Part shown: piece after piece, positions 45,283 to 58,100 of the stretch
Position numbering within the stretch: position 1 is the stretch's first letter
Layout of the letters: each line of letters begins with the position of its first letter
From: Purshia tridentata
Lineage: Eukaryota > Streptophyta > Magnoliopsida > Rosales > Rosaceae
DNA: 64,000 nucleotides
Reading direction: 5' to 3'
Assembly (NCBI GenBank): GCA_003254885.1
Contig: QANT01007460.1
Coordinates: 24,931 to 88,930, forward strand
Notes under the pieces: model-generated
The model's input: only the letters and a program-made list of their open reading frames with translations
The model's database searches: none
What the model was told of the DNA's origin: nothing
Position numbers and translations under genes: made by a program

Positions 45283-45290
45283 TAGGGTTT
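45283..45290 (-). promoter_or_regulatory. Telo-box (AAACCCTA) upstream of the BAH/Agenet gene
   Basis: AAACCCTA on the minus strand lies 220 bp upstream of the start codon, close to the pyrimidine-rich leader. Function inferred from the motif only. Confidence 0.35.
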
Positions 45291-47660
45291 CGAGATTGGG
45301 GATGTGGATTTGAGATGGACGGTTGAGATTGCGTCCACGAGCATGACACGGAGGAAATTCGTGGGAAAGTGCGAGGATATCTAAGGGGTTTTGGCTTTCC
45401 GAAAATGTCCCTAGTGAACTTCGGAAATTACAGCCTTTTTTTTGGCCAAATCAAATCACATTTTTGCTCTTGTACTTTTATGAAATTTCTACTTTGGCCT
45501 TCAACTTTAGTCTTATTCTTTTAAATTTGTTACTTTCATTATTGTCCTTCTAACACAATAACAATTAAGTCCAATCATTAATCTTGTTTAAATTGATATA
45601 AAAATATCCGACATTGCAACACTTTCTTTGCACATAAGTGACGTTTCAGACATCTTATTCTATGTAGTTTCTTATTTAATTCTTTATTTGCCTTTGTATC
45701 CTAATTAATTTGGCACTAAAATCTTTTAATTTTTCTTTCAAATTGTGTTTAATGTTGGATAACATATTACATAGGGATTTAGATGGAGTAAAATGTCCAA
45801 AATACCACTCAAGTAATAAGCACATTGAAGTTTCTATCAACAATTTAATATAGTTAACAATTTATACTTCATTGCTATAATATTAAAAATACATGACTAT
45901 AATTGTCATATTAAAAGAATATGAACGAAATAAAAATTTCATAAAAGTCAGGGCCCTAAAGTATAATTTGGCATATTCTTTTTTATATATATCCATCACA
46001 TGTTGGATTACAATATTGGACAACAGGACAATGAACAAGTTGGAGAGAGTGGCGCCCGCAATTGCCGGAATAGAAAAGGAAGAATCGCTGAGTTTGTTTG
46101 CCAGCTGTAGACTGGATTGAAAAAACAAAAAACAAATTATTCAGGAAAAAAAGGCATGTAAATTTTACTTTTTAGTTTTTTACCAAGAAAAACATAAGTT
46201 TTGGGTTTTTTTTATTGATATATAATGTGTTATGTTTTTTCGTTTTGCTATAACATCTAAGTTTTATGGTTGCCAAAATAATTTTTTCGCTGTAACATAC
46301 AAATTTTTCTCAAAATATATAGAGTTTATATAGATTTCAATATATCATGAGTTTTATACAATACGGAGAAACAAAAATTGAATTATAATCTTGAATTTTT
46401 CTTTTATGCGAAAGTCATTTATAAAATAAGTGTGGATTGACGGTCGATTTTGCATTTTTTTATAAGGGCTAAGTGTTATAATAAGTGATCGGCAACGCTT
46501 CCTCTTTCGATCTTTTAAAGTACTTTCTAACGGTTTACTTCATATTTTCATAAAATGTATAATGAGACTTGTCTTCATTTTAGATAGTGCCGACCAATTA
46601 GTTCTCATATACGTTTACCTCTTTTGTGGAACAAATATTCAAGCTATGTGTATTTCTATAAAAATAACAAGAAGTGAAATTTGTGCCATTGCAAAATGCA
46701 ATTATTATTGATGTAACTATTATAATTTTGATTTATGCTTTGATATAATAATTTATTGAAACGGAAAATCTATTGTCAAAAAACTTTTTAAATAAATACA
46801 AAACGTTAGATTCACTCTGCCATAATCATAGCAACAAAATAACCAAGTGTTTATAGTCTATATATACATATTAGTTGTCCTTAAAATTTATCTCTTCTTA
46901 TTTTTCTTTGTGGAAAGGGTGATTCAAATTTAAAACTTCTTATATGTGGAGATAAATATCACTAAACCTGAGGTGCTTTTATTTTCTCACGCGGAAACTT
47001 GCTGACTTTTCAAAATACAGGGGTCCACAGGCTGCCATTTCACCAACCAGGTGAACATTCCTGCGAGTCTAGCACAGCATCTACATAGATACAGCGTCAT
47101 AACACCTTATCAACCCCCAAAATTATATATGTTTTTATATTAAGGAGTATAATAAACTAAATAAATAAAGTAGATAAGGACGGCCCATTGGAAATTGCTC
47201 CAAAGGACAGCTAAGCCGGCCCCCAAAATTGGGCATCATCTGAAGGCGGGAGAGATATTCAGGATATTTTTCTTTGAATACAAGCCATGAGCCGTTGCCT
47301 CGTTCAAATGTAATCCCATATCGATGATAAGTTTAGTGTGGGTCATGAATTCGCGCCAACTCCAGGGGTATAAATGGAAGACACGTAATATCCGAAGAAA
47401 CAAAATAATACCTTCTTTAATAGAAAGAAAGATCGAGTCTGGGCTATAATTATAAATGGGCCCGTATACATGTCCACTACTCAGTGTACCATAAAAATCA
47501 GGCATGATTGAGCTTTTTTTTTCTTTTCTATATTTAAATAATTTAGAGGATATATATATATTTTCGCAGAGCATGACAGAGAGAGGCTTTTTAGAATGTA
47601 GCAATTAACAATAATGGGATTACAAAGTTAGGTCATGATGAATTTTGGACGGGTTGTCTC

Positions 47661-48242
47661 TAGGGGTGGGCATCAACTCGTCCACCCCCGCTTACTGTCC
47701 AAGCCGCTACCCGTTTAGTCTTTACCCAACCCACTTGATAGTCGACGGCTCAGATTTGGGTTTTCTGCTTCGCCATCCATCACCACCCATTTAACCGATT
47801 ATGGAATATAGGGAATATGATGGACGTCTTCTACAAGAGTCAAGAGCTAGTAAAATAATTATCTATTTACATAATTATGTTCTTGATTCACTGAGAGCCC
47901 TCCGAAATAGATATATATTCATTACTTTTCTCACTTATGTAATTTAAGAAACATTGTTTCCATACTTTAGAAAAAAAAATAAGTCCTTTTTTATGGGTGA
48001 AATAGGAGTCATTAACATCATTCTAAGCATATACATAAATAATTTGCTTCAATTTTGGGAGATTGGCATGCATATAAACCCATCATCACTCTCTTTAATT
48101 TCCACTATACCTAAACGGCCCACCCGTCATCAACCTGCTCCAACTTGTCCCCGATTAACATGCAACCGCTCCGTCTATTGACTATGCGGGTGGTGGCGGG
48201 TTGAGCTCCCACCCGACCCACCTCGCCCATCGCCCACCCTTA
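47661..48242. mobile_element. hAT-like MITE with 8-bp target-site duplication
   Basis: The element starts TAGGGGTGGGCA and ends, in reverse complement, TAAGGGTGGGCG. Both sides carry the identical 8-mer GTTGTCTC (47653-47660 and 48243-48250). An 8-bp duplication and TAGGG-type ends are the hallmarks of hAT elements. The 582-bp body is CA/CCC-rich near both ends and AT-rich in the middle, without a transposase. Confidence 0.88.
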
Positions 48243-49650
48243 GTTGTCTCTTAGGCCTTCCACAATGTAAAATCCAAAGTGAGTATTAAAGCAATAGGTG
48301 GGCTTTGACACTCACTCTTGTGGCCCGGAGAATTGAGTGTCAACCCATTTGAGTGTTAAAGCAAAAAGCAACTGATGGCCCAAAGTAAGGGTAATGGCAG
48401 TGAAGTGCAATGAGTTGTGGGCCCCACCCACGTGCTGAACAGACAGGGCCCGAGAAGACCAGCAAGTGACTATCAAGGATGGCCTGCCAACCAGAATGCA
48501 TCGGCCCACCCACTTCCACACACGTGTTGTGCATGGGCGGCCCATATGAAGTGATCGTTGGTGATCTTACAGTCCACTTCAAATGCGGACCTTCCAACTC
48601 AAATAGTCGTTGGTGATCAATGACTGAAAATATTTGTTTGTTGCACCTTATTTATTTAATTCATAAAATTTTAAAAAATTCATAAAAAATCCCAAAAATT
48701 ATGAAATCATGTTCAAGTTGCACATTTAATAACAAATTCATATATATTTATTTATTGATGGGTGGAAAATTTTATGTTTATTTAGTTGGGCCTGTCTGAT
48801 GGCGCTGAATGAAGCTTTAGGCCTATTCATTTTTAATTTTTAGAAGAAGCCCATATTCAAATTGAGAGTCCATAATCAAACCATAACTTCGGCACAAACT
48901 TTGTAGGTGTCGATTCTATTTAGTCTAAATTAAACTTTTGGCACGTGATAGGGCCCATACAAATAAAATTTTTAAATTATTTATTTTATAGTTAATTATT
49001 TTAAAAACTTATAACTCCCCATTCTTTTTACCTAATAAGGTAGAGTGTTTTTGATTTATTTCTTAATATTTTTTAATGACTTAATTTTATATTTGTACCA
49101 TTAAATTTATTAAATTAATTTAATTTAATTTCTTAATCTAGTTAAGAATTATTTGAAAAAACCATAATTTAATAAAATTTGTAATACCAAATATTTCTGT
49201 TAACTTTATAATATTAAAGATTAAAGATTAAAAATAAATAAGTCCCAAAATTAATTTATATAAATCTAAATATATTAATTTTACATATGTATTTATTATA
49301 TTTTAACAAATATACTAATTTTGCAGATACACTTTTAACTATTTAACTCAATTTATTTGGCTGTTTATTTTGTAGACCATCGTCCGTCGACTCTTTTTGA
49401 ATTGTGAAAATAAAAAGGGAGGATTGTAGGGAACTCAGGGACCGGCCTAAGTGACAGGCGAATGGCGATGTAAACAATTAAAATCCAGTTGCGGGTGGGT
49501 AGCTCAAAGCCTCCAACCAACTCTACCTCGTCTTCTCCGCCCTTCTTCTCTCTCTATCACCTTTGTCATTCAAATCATACACACAATTAAACAAACACTG
49601 AGAGCAGAGCCATTCCCTTCTCCTAAGAGTAGATCCAAACAAACTAACAA

Positions 49651-52320
49651 ATGGCCTCTCCTTTCCTCTCCAAGACCACCATTTCCTTCTCATCCTCCAT
49701 CTCCAATGCCCTCCCATGGCGCTCCTCCTCCTCCACCGCATTTCGCGCTAAACCCCGCCGGCGAACCCTCCCCGTCCAATCCAAGATCAGGGAGATCTTC
49801 ATGCCCGCACTCAGCTCCACCATGACCGAGGGCAAGATTGTCTCCTGGATCAAATCCGAAGGCGACGTCCTCAATAAAGGCGAGAGTGTCGTCGTCGTCG
49901 AGTCCGACAAGGCCGACATGGACGTCGAGACTTTCTACGACGGAATCCTCGCCGCCATCGTCGTCGGCGAAGGCGAGACCGCCCCCGTCGGCGCCGCCAT
50001 CGGATTGCTTGCCGAGACCGAAGCCGAAGTTGCCGAGGCCAAAGCCAAAGCTTCCTCCAAAACCTCCACTATCGCAGAAAGCGTTGTTACACCCTCTCCT
50101 CCACCTGTTACTGCCACTCCCGCCCCATCAATCGAACAGCCTCCGCCTCCTCCGGCTACTAAGGCGGTGCCCGACGAACCCAGAAAGACTGTGGCCACTC
50201 CTTTTGCTAAAAAACTAGCCAAACAGCACAAGGTGGACATTGGTTCCGTGGTGGGCACCGGCCCATTTGGCCGAATTACGCCTGCTGACGTGGAGGCCGC
50301 CGCCGGAATCGAACAGCCGAAGAAATCCGTCGTCGCCGAGCCTATTCCGGTGGCCGCTGCTCCACCGAAGCCTTCTGCTCCCGCGCTTCCTCTGCTTCCC
50401 GGCTCCACTGTGGTACCTTTTACGACTATGCAGGCCGCCGTTTCGAAGAACATGGTGGATAGTCTATCGGTGCCGACATTCCGGGTTGGTTACCCAGTGA
50501 ACAGCGACGCCATTGACGCCCTCTATGAGAAGGTACATTGGGGTAATGTTTGTTTGAGTTGGGTTGTTGCCTTTTGGAATGCCAATTGAGTTTGGTTGGT
50601 ATTTGCATTTCTAGGATTTGAGCTAAATTCATTGACATTGTGCAGGTGAAACCAAGGGGTGTGACCATGACTGCCTTGTTGGCCAAGGCTACTGCTATGG
50701 CACTCGCTCAGCACCCAGTTGTGAATTCGAGCTGCAGAGATGGAAAGAGCTTTTCGTATAATAGTAACATAAACATTGCCGTTGCTGTTGCAATCAATGG
50801 TGGGCTGATCACCCCTGTTCTTCAGGATGCAGATAAGGTCTGTTCTATGTGTGAATTAAATGTTAATCAATTTTGTATATTTGTCTTTAATAGTTTAATG
50901 TTTAAATATTAATGGGTAATTTGTATTTGTTGGCACAGTTGGATTTGTATTTGTTATCCCAGAAATGGAAAGAGCTGGTGGAGAAGGCCCGTTCAAAGCA
51001 ACTTCAGCCCCAAGAGTACAATTCAGGTCTTTATTGCAGAAACTGTGTGTCCATTTTCTTATCTCCTTGCTTTCTGCTGTGCTCATTAGTTTATATTGAT
51101 TGAATTCTATGTAGGAACTTTCACTCTGTCCAATTTGGGCATGTTTGGAGTGGACAGGTTTGATGCTATTCTTCCTCCAGGCCAGGTGAGTTTTAGCCCT
51201 TAAAAGGCGAGACTTTTCACTCTCATGAATTGATGAGATTCTTTTGCTCCTTATGATTATTTAGCTGCTTGCTGATTTTTTTTAATGTAATCAGGGGGCT
51301 ATCATGGCTGTTGGAGCTTCAAAGCCAACTGTTGTAGCCGATAAAGATGGATTCTTTAGTGTAAAAAGTAAAATGCTGGTGAGTGTTATCCCTTTTTCTT
51401 TGTAGTGCATATCATGTTTCATAATGGTGGCGCACTTATATACTGGGTAGTTTTACAAGGATATAAGTTAAATTTCACACGTATTTAAGGCATCATCTCT
51501 GTACAAAATTCAAGAGCATACACAAATGAAAAGTACTGGGCATTTCCTTGTTACAACTAAAAGATAAAAAATTTGGGGGACTTTGTTTTCTTTAGCATTA
51601 CACTTCATTGTTACTAGTACTCCAAAATATTCCATGTCAGTACACGATGCTTGGCCTGCAACCCACTAATTAGCAATCCATTAGTTTTTACTGCAAGCAA
51701 AAGAATAATAAGAAGCTATATTGTATATAATAGCACAAGGAGTGGAAGATTTCCGTTATTAATTATTAGGGTGCAATGTTGCCACCAGTGCTTTAAACTT
51801 GTATAATTTGGCATGTGATGTGCTTTACTGGAAGTAGCTGTTCTCCTGTATCAACTATTTTGTGTACTTAGTTCTTTATGCATGTAAATTAATTTTGCTG
51901 GAGGGAACATAACCTTGCATTGAAACACCCCTATGAACCTTCATGTTAAAAGAGAGCAACAGCCCATGCTTTGTAGTTGATTTACTTGCTCCAATTTCCA
52001 GAAACATCAGTATCTCATATTGTGGATTGGATTTAACAAACCAGGTTCCTCTGAACTGTGAATATTTTTCCTTCTCTGCCTGGCATTTTTCCAATAATTT
52101 AACAATAATTAACATAACAGCATCTGACGTGGAAAGTTGAAATTTATACTTCCCTTGTAGTTAAAAAGTTTTTGAAAAGATGCTTAATGGTGTTGGCATG
52201 TGGATCTTTCAACAGGTGAATGTAACAGCTGATCACCGGGTTATTTATGGTGCTGATTTGGCTGCCTTCCTCCAGACATTTGCAAAGATTGTTGAGAACC
52301 CAGAAAGCCTCACATTGTAG
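49651..52320 (+). CDS. LTA2: Dihydrolipoamide acetyltransferase (E2) of plastid pyruvate dehydrogenase
   Basis: E2 core of the chloroplast pyruvate dehydrogenase complex: transfers acetyl from lipoamide to CoA, feeding fatty acid synthesis. Six exons in frame: 49651-50532, 50646-50837, 50939-51026, 51115-51185, 51295-51378 and 52216-52320, giving 473 aa. Residues 1-43 are Ser/Arg-rich, a plastid transit peptide. The lipoyl domain spans about 46-120, with lipoyl lysine K87 in ESDKADMDVET. An Ala/Pro linker follows, then the E1/E3-binding domain at about 184-220 (ATPFAKKLAKQHKVDIGSVV, GPFGRITPADVE), then the catalytic domain. The active-site motif is DHRVIYGAD with H446. Exon 1 is GC-rich compared with its neighbours, as is common for transit peptide and lipoyl exons. 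It is divergent from the BAH/Agenet gene and convergent with the ACD11-like gene. Confidence 0.96.
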
Positions 52321-53109
52321 AAGCTGATTCAGGACTCCCAAATATCGAAAGTTTTTGACCCCAAGCCTCTATTTTTCGTCAGTGACAAAGGGATGATGTG
52401 TCTTACAAATGGGGTGCCGAACTAAGGAACACGCATTTGCAGTAATTTCTTCTGGTTATGTTGTACTTCATTTTGTTTGTGAACTTTTAAGAAATTGCTG
52501 TCGAGAAATTTTTTGAAACAGGGATATAGCAACTTGAAATACTTTGATAATACTCAGTGAGTGATTGCTTTGGTAGGAAGTTCAAAACCCATCTCTTGCA
52601 GTTATAAATTAATTTCATCAGTTTTTTTGGTAGATGCTGGATCTTTATCATGTATGACAGGCATAGAATCAATAAATGGAATGGTTGTTTATGAAATTGG
52701 TGAATGTGGTTACCATTAACAGTAGTAACTACTGAAAAGTAACCAGGTTTTGTTACTACAAAAAAAAGTTACCAGGTTTACCGTATTCTATCCATTAAGG
52801 ACATCATGAATGAAGCCTTTAATTTTCAAAGGAATAGCCTTCCATAGACATATAGTTCTCTTCTGATACGGTTAAAACATTTATGTATAGACCCAGTTTT
52901 GTTCTTGAGAATATAACAATGACTGGGATCACCCAGAACAAAGATGCTATAACTTCCATGTGAAGAAGACAAGAGGGTAATCTTAAGAATTAGACCTGCA
53001 CAAATCTCCTACTGCTAAAAAAGTTTTCCTGAACAGAAAGATGCAGGAGAGACTTTGCTGTTAAGGAGACACAGATTCTACCATATACAGTAATAGGTGA
53101 AGACCCAAG
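52321..53109. other. Convergent spacer between plastid E2 and ACD11-like genes
   Basis: Tail-to-tail spacer holding both 3' UTRs. No coding region or strong repeat is apparent; GTTACCAGGTTT-like words occur twice near 52742 and 52768. Confidence 0.5.
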
Positions 53110-54526
53110 TCACCAGTCCAAGCTGATATTCCTAGAAAGGTATAACTTATCAATGTATTCAATAACTGGAAGTGAGGCACAGATGTAGCTTTTCATATTC
53201 TTCTCTGCTGAGTGACCTGTAACAAAATTGAATGACATGCACATTTGCATGAGAAAAGCTAAGATGAGTTCAAACTCAGTACAACTTTGTGGATGGAAAT
53301 CTTTTACACTTACTGGATTCTTCGAGATTCACCAGAAGTTGATCCCTTGAGGGAAGAGCATACATACCAGCAGCAACTGCTGTCCTGATTGCCCAACTGT
53401 GGTATGGCGCACAAACTTGGGAATAAGCTGTTGAAGCTGCGTCCCTTAAAGAGTAGTCACTAAAAGGCCACAAAAATCCAAGTTTAGAATTTCTGCAGAA
53501 TGATATACAACTGCAGCTTTTACACTTGTAGTTAAAATTCAAAAGAGACGAGGAGTTGCAAAATATGCAATTGTATATGAAGAGGTTCCTTCATGAACAT
53601 ACTTGTTTGACAAAAACTGTTCGAATAAGGCTCTGATGAGGTCAAGACCCTGCCTAACTCGGCGTAAATTACGCGAATGGCTTCCTGGAGATTTTACTGT
53701 GGCATTTGCAACATCAAAATCAATTATATCTTCTAAAGTGTCAAAAGTCTTTGATGCTTCTACGAGACCTTCAACCTGAATCAACCAAACCATGCACAAT
53801 GTGAGTGAGATCCTGCAGAAAGGCTAATGAATTGAATGCAATGCGATTGAATAAGAATGCAAGGAACTAGGGGCTTTAACATCTAGGATGAACTAGGGGC
53901 TTTAACATCTAGGATTAATCTCTTTGACTCTTTCAATACTTAACTGCACAAAAACGAAATATAGAATTAAGCCATTTGAGCCATTTGAGCATATACGATA
54001 TAATCATCAATCTTTCCTTCCCATTAAATTTTGAAAATCTTTCTGTGAGCCAATTTGAGCCTTTACAGCATATCTTTTGTATCTTATTTCACCTAGTCAT
54101 GTGGATCAAGTTCATGGAGATGTATCTACCTATGAATAGGCCACAAAATATCAAATGTGACATGCATTATTGATGTTTCAATTATTATGTGAGACATTTT
54201 ATTTTTATATTTGGCAATAACATGTTCACCCCAAACTATTCAAACATCAAGAAAACATGGAATTCAGATGTAGGCAAAGAATTTGACTTTTAATAAAAGT
54301 GTGAAGACGAAATAAGAAATGGAACCTTGGTGACGTACTCCAACTCGGCGAACTTGAAGGCGATGCCAAGGCAACTGAAGAGGATGGAGACGAGAGAGCA
54401 AGCCTCGCAGAAGATATCCAAACGCAGCCCTTGTTGGGATTTGAGGAACCTGGCCAGCTCCTCAAAGGCCTCAACTATGGTTGAAAGAGGCGTGCACGTG
54501 GCGGTGCTTTCTGCCATGCCATCCAT
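53110..54526 (-). CDS. ACD11: ACD11-type sphingolipid transfer protein (GLTP fold)
   Basis: Glycolipid-transfer-fold protein; Arabidopsis ACD11 moves ceramide-1-phosphate and its loss triggers cell death. Four exons in frame: 54526-54326, 53775-53603, 53459-53314 and 53216-53110, giving 208 aa, the family length. Conserved pieces are CLGIAFKFAELEYVTK, GSHSRNLRRVRQGLDLIRAL, APYHSWAIRTAVAAGMYALP and the end LYLSRNISLDW. Headgroup-pocket positions: the two arginines (HSR and RRVR) and the histidine (YHSW) are kept, the lysine of YVTK is kept, but the usual aspartate of DYVAK is Glu (E63). Start chosen at MDGMAESTATC; an in-frame ATG at 54562 would add 12 residues and one at 54517 would remove 3. 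It may be an ACD11-like paralogue rather than the direct orthologue. Confidence 0.9.
53864..53915. repeat. Perfect 26-bp tandem repeat in intron 1 of the ACD11-like gene
   Basis: Units 53864-53889 and 53890-53915 are identical (core ACTAGGGGCTTTAACATC). Non-coding, probably recent. Confidence 0.95.
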
Positions 54527-55198
54527 GCCGGTGTTGTGACAATATGTTGCCCTTAGAATCATTCACAACAACCCTAACTTCTAAGTTCTAATATGAGATG
54601 TTGCAAACAATGAGGACCTAAGAAAATTGAGAAATATATAACAGAAGGAGGCTGGGAAGAATGAATGAAGCAATTAATTAGTTGTTTGTTTGTTGCTTGT
54701 GTTGAAATTGAAAAGGGAGTGCAACGTACGTACGAGAGGCTTTGGGTTTCAAGTTTCGCTAAGGATGCGGTCTGCCTAAGGAACAACTTTTGCATGTCAA
54801 TCTCTTAAATTATAATGAGACGGATATTTGGGAAAATTAAGTCAGTTGCCTGTCCATTAAGTTCTTTCTTTCTTTGTTGCTTATGACTTTATGAGACAAG
54901 AAAAGCCTTTCTTTATAATATCTCACCCCTTTTTTTTTTTTCCTTAAAAAAAAAAAACTTAAACTACTAGTCAAATTTCACTTTTGGTCAACTTGGACCA
55001 AATTTTACTTTCGTGTTTTTATAAAGCCGGCCATGAGATGGAAAGTAAGTGTTTGATGAAATTTCTCTGATGCCAAGCAACTATAATATTACAATATACA
55101 TATAGATAATACCAATGACATCCTTCATCTATTAGTTATTACTAATTAAAAGTAGACATTCTCTTCATATTCTATACACTAAACCAACTAGCTACGAA
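54527..55198. other. Spacer between the ACD11-like gene and the NPF gene
   Basis: Holds the ACD11-like promoter (start side on its left) and the NPF 3' UTR. Poly-T and poly-A runs lie near 54929-54957. No gene is supported. Confidence 0.5.
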
Positions 55199-58100
55199 CT
55201 ACACCCGGCTGGCAAGCTCCACACCCTTTTCTTCAGACTCAGTAACTTGTTTCTTTAGGACCTGAATGGGCTTAAAAGTGTACAGTTTGGCACAAAAAAT
55301 GTAGTAAATCAGATTTACAACTTGCAATAACGTGAGCAGCCAGTAGAAGTATTCCAATTTCCCCTTGTTCAAATTGTTATCTGGAAGCCAGTTGGACCCA
55401 TTAGGCCCAGCACTAAACTTGTGCACCAGTGACACCATGAGGGTGCTTAAATAATTCCCAGCTGAGATTGCAGTCCAAAACAGAGCAGCTGCAGTGCTCC
55501 TCATGCTCTCTGGTGCCTGGTCATAGAAAAACTCGAGGTGCCCAATTGACATGAAGGCCTCAGCCATCCCATGAAGGCTGTACTGAGGCACAAGCCAGAA
55601 CACCGAGATGGGTATTGTGGAATGTGGGTGGGCCTCAAGCCCATGGGCCAAAGCAGCCTTTTTTCGCTTTATTTCAACGAAGCCAGCAACCAATGTGGCT
55701 AGAATGGAAATGACAAACCCAATGCCCATTCTGGTAATGAATGTGATGCCTCTTTCGAGGCCCGTAAACTTTCGGGCCACGCGGATTAATACGCGGTCGT
55801 AGAAGGCGATGGTGGAGAGCATGGTGACGATGGTGAAGACGGTCATGGATCCAGCGGGGATTTGGAAGGAGCTTGTGAGGTGCCTGTCCATGGTTTTGGC
55901 TTGTTGGAGTGAGAATGTGTTTTGTTGGGCATAGGCTGTGATGAGGAGAATTCCTGCGGCCCAAATTGGGCCCATTCTGATTACTGTTTTCAGTTCTTCC
56001 ACGCGATGAATGGTGTTGAGCCTCCATAGGTTTGGTGACTTGGGGTTGTCTTCCTCACTCACCATGGCTGCCTTGTCAAGAAATCTGCATTCAAATTTCA
56101 CCATAGATGTTAATAATACCCTTTATTTTAGTACCCAATAACAAACATTGTGATTGGTTGGCTAGAAAAATGAGTTTTAATTATGTCATTGCTTTGCCAG
56201 AAATAGGGTTTTTAAACTCAAAACTAGGTCGTTTATAAGATGTTAGAGCTTTGATTCTAAAAATTTTAGGTAGGTTAAAAATCTTTCAATCCTCATCCTA
56301 ACTTGTGACTTCATGTTAACTTGCAGAGTGAAGAGCACCTAGCTATACTGTCCACATAAAAGTTGAAAGTTTTTCGGATTGACAAATAGTTTTGTGTTTT
56401 GGAAATGATCAAGTTTTTTGGTCCAACAGTGTACATGTGGTGGTGGCCTTGGTATGGTCCACCTCCATGACCAAACTGACAAACCCGTGAAGCAAAAAGC
56501 TGTGCTAGCACGTTGCAGAAATGGCCTGGATGACAAGCTAGATTAAATGCATGCTTCTATTGTGGACGACTGTGTGGAGATGGGGATAACTCTATGCCAG
56601 CTTTCTGTTGCTTAGTTAAAGAGAGCAACAAAGATAGAATCCAAGTATATATGTGGTGCTGGTCAACAGGACCAAAGGAGTGTGGTCCCTACACACTACA
56701 TCCAAACATGAATAATGCATGGACAAAATGATTTAGTCATCATCTGCAACATGCTTCCATGGCCACCTAATGACAACCTTCACAATAATTGGCCCTCCAA
56801 GTGTATGATGATCATCATATCTTTCTAGATACTACTACTAGCTAGCTAGTCACAAGTCCAAAGCTGGTCATCTCTATTTCAAAGCAGCAGTTAAAAGCGT
56901 AGAGCACTTTTAGCCAAATCTTTTGTAGTCTGGTTTCTAAAATTTGTGAACTTCTAATCAATTAGGTAATCATATGTAGGGTAACGTTTTCGGATTCAGA
57001 TTCTTTGTTTGGGGTTTCTTTTTTCTTAAATTTTAAATCTAATTGTGTATTATAAATTTAAAGATGTGAAAAAAAAAGAAATTAATTTATAATATATTTA
57101 ATTTGAGTGCGTTTGTTTGTGAAGTCTTATTTATAGATTTTTAACTCTTGTATTATAATATTTGATTATATTTAAATAAAATTCTACATAATATATAATT
57201 TAATTGATTGTCGGACAATATAACATGTTATATTATTTGAAAAAAGAAAATTTTCATAAACATATTTGTGTACTAGTAGGTGAGGATAATATAACTAATA
57301 ATTCACATGCATGAGTATAAGAAAATAAAATGTATTGAGTGCTAATAATTAAGCCACAGCATCCATGCAACTTGAGGAAGAGAGAGAGATAGACTTACTT
57401 CATATGCTTAGTATGAAGAAGCATCCCACCCATAGAAATGGGAGCGTCGAGCTCATCATTCTGATACAGCAATCTAGAATCAGAAACCAAACTCAGCTTT
57501 CTCTTCTTGTATGCAGCCACAGACACTTGTACCAACCTGGTAAACGGACTCCCAACCGGATCCAAGTTCCGGTAAAGCGGGTACCCGACCACAAACGTAA
57601 TGATTGAAAGAAACATTGCTATGGTTGGAATCCCAAGCCCCCAACCCCATCCAATATTGTCCTGGATATACACAAGCACTGTCACAGCCACTAGTATGGA
57701 TGTCCCCATCACAAAATAGTACCAGTTGAAGTAGGTCCATGTCTTGGTGGTTTGCTTTTGATCCGTTTCGTCGAACTGGTCCGCCCCAAATGCCACTACA
57801 CAGGGTCGGATCCCACCCGACCCGAGTGCTCCTAGTAACAAAGATACATATAGAATTGCAAGCTGACCCCCATCGGCTTGTTGGCACACTTGGTCGTGTT
57901 GACACGGGGGAGGCCTCAGTTGGGGAAGTACTGCTGATATTGTTAAGCTGATCATTCCCTGGATAATTAATTAATTATACAAATTAGTATTTAATACTAA
58001 ATAGATTAAATTAATAAACTAATAATCAATTGTTAGGGCTTGATTATGACATTAGTGATTGAGTAGTATGAGTAATTAAAACTTTAGCTAGCTCAATCGA

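Larger units (their letters stand above)
45064..49650. other. Divergent spacer between BAH/Agenet gene and plastid E2 gene
   Basis: About 4.6 kb, mostly AT-rich. The left 350 bp hold the BAH/Agenet leader and promoter. A hAT-like MITE lies at 47661-48242. A 122-codon minus-strand frame at 47236-47604 is open but not recognised. Positions 48250-48620 carry short direct repeats (CGTTGGTGATC near 48554 and 48608). The right 150 bp are a pyrimidine-rich E2 leader. No other gene is supported. Confidence 0.5.

Noticed and set aside
45430-45600. Sequence resembling one arm of a fold-back MITE (TTTTGCTCTTGTACTTTTAT)
   Set aside because: No matching inverted arm was found in the following kilobase, so it is not called as an element.
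49935-50453. Minus-strand 172-codon frame opposite the plastid E2 gene
   Set aside because: Antisense shadow of a GC-rich, Ala/Pro-rich exon.
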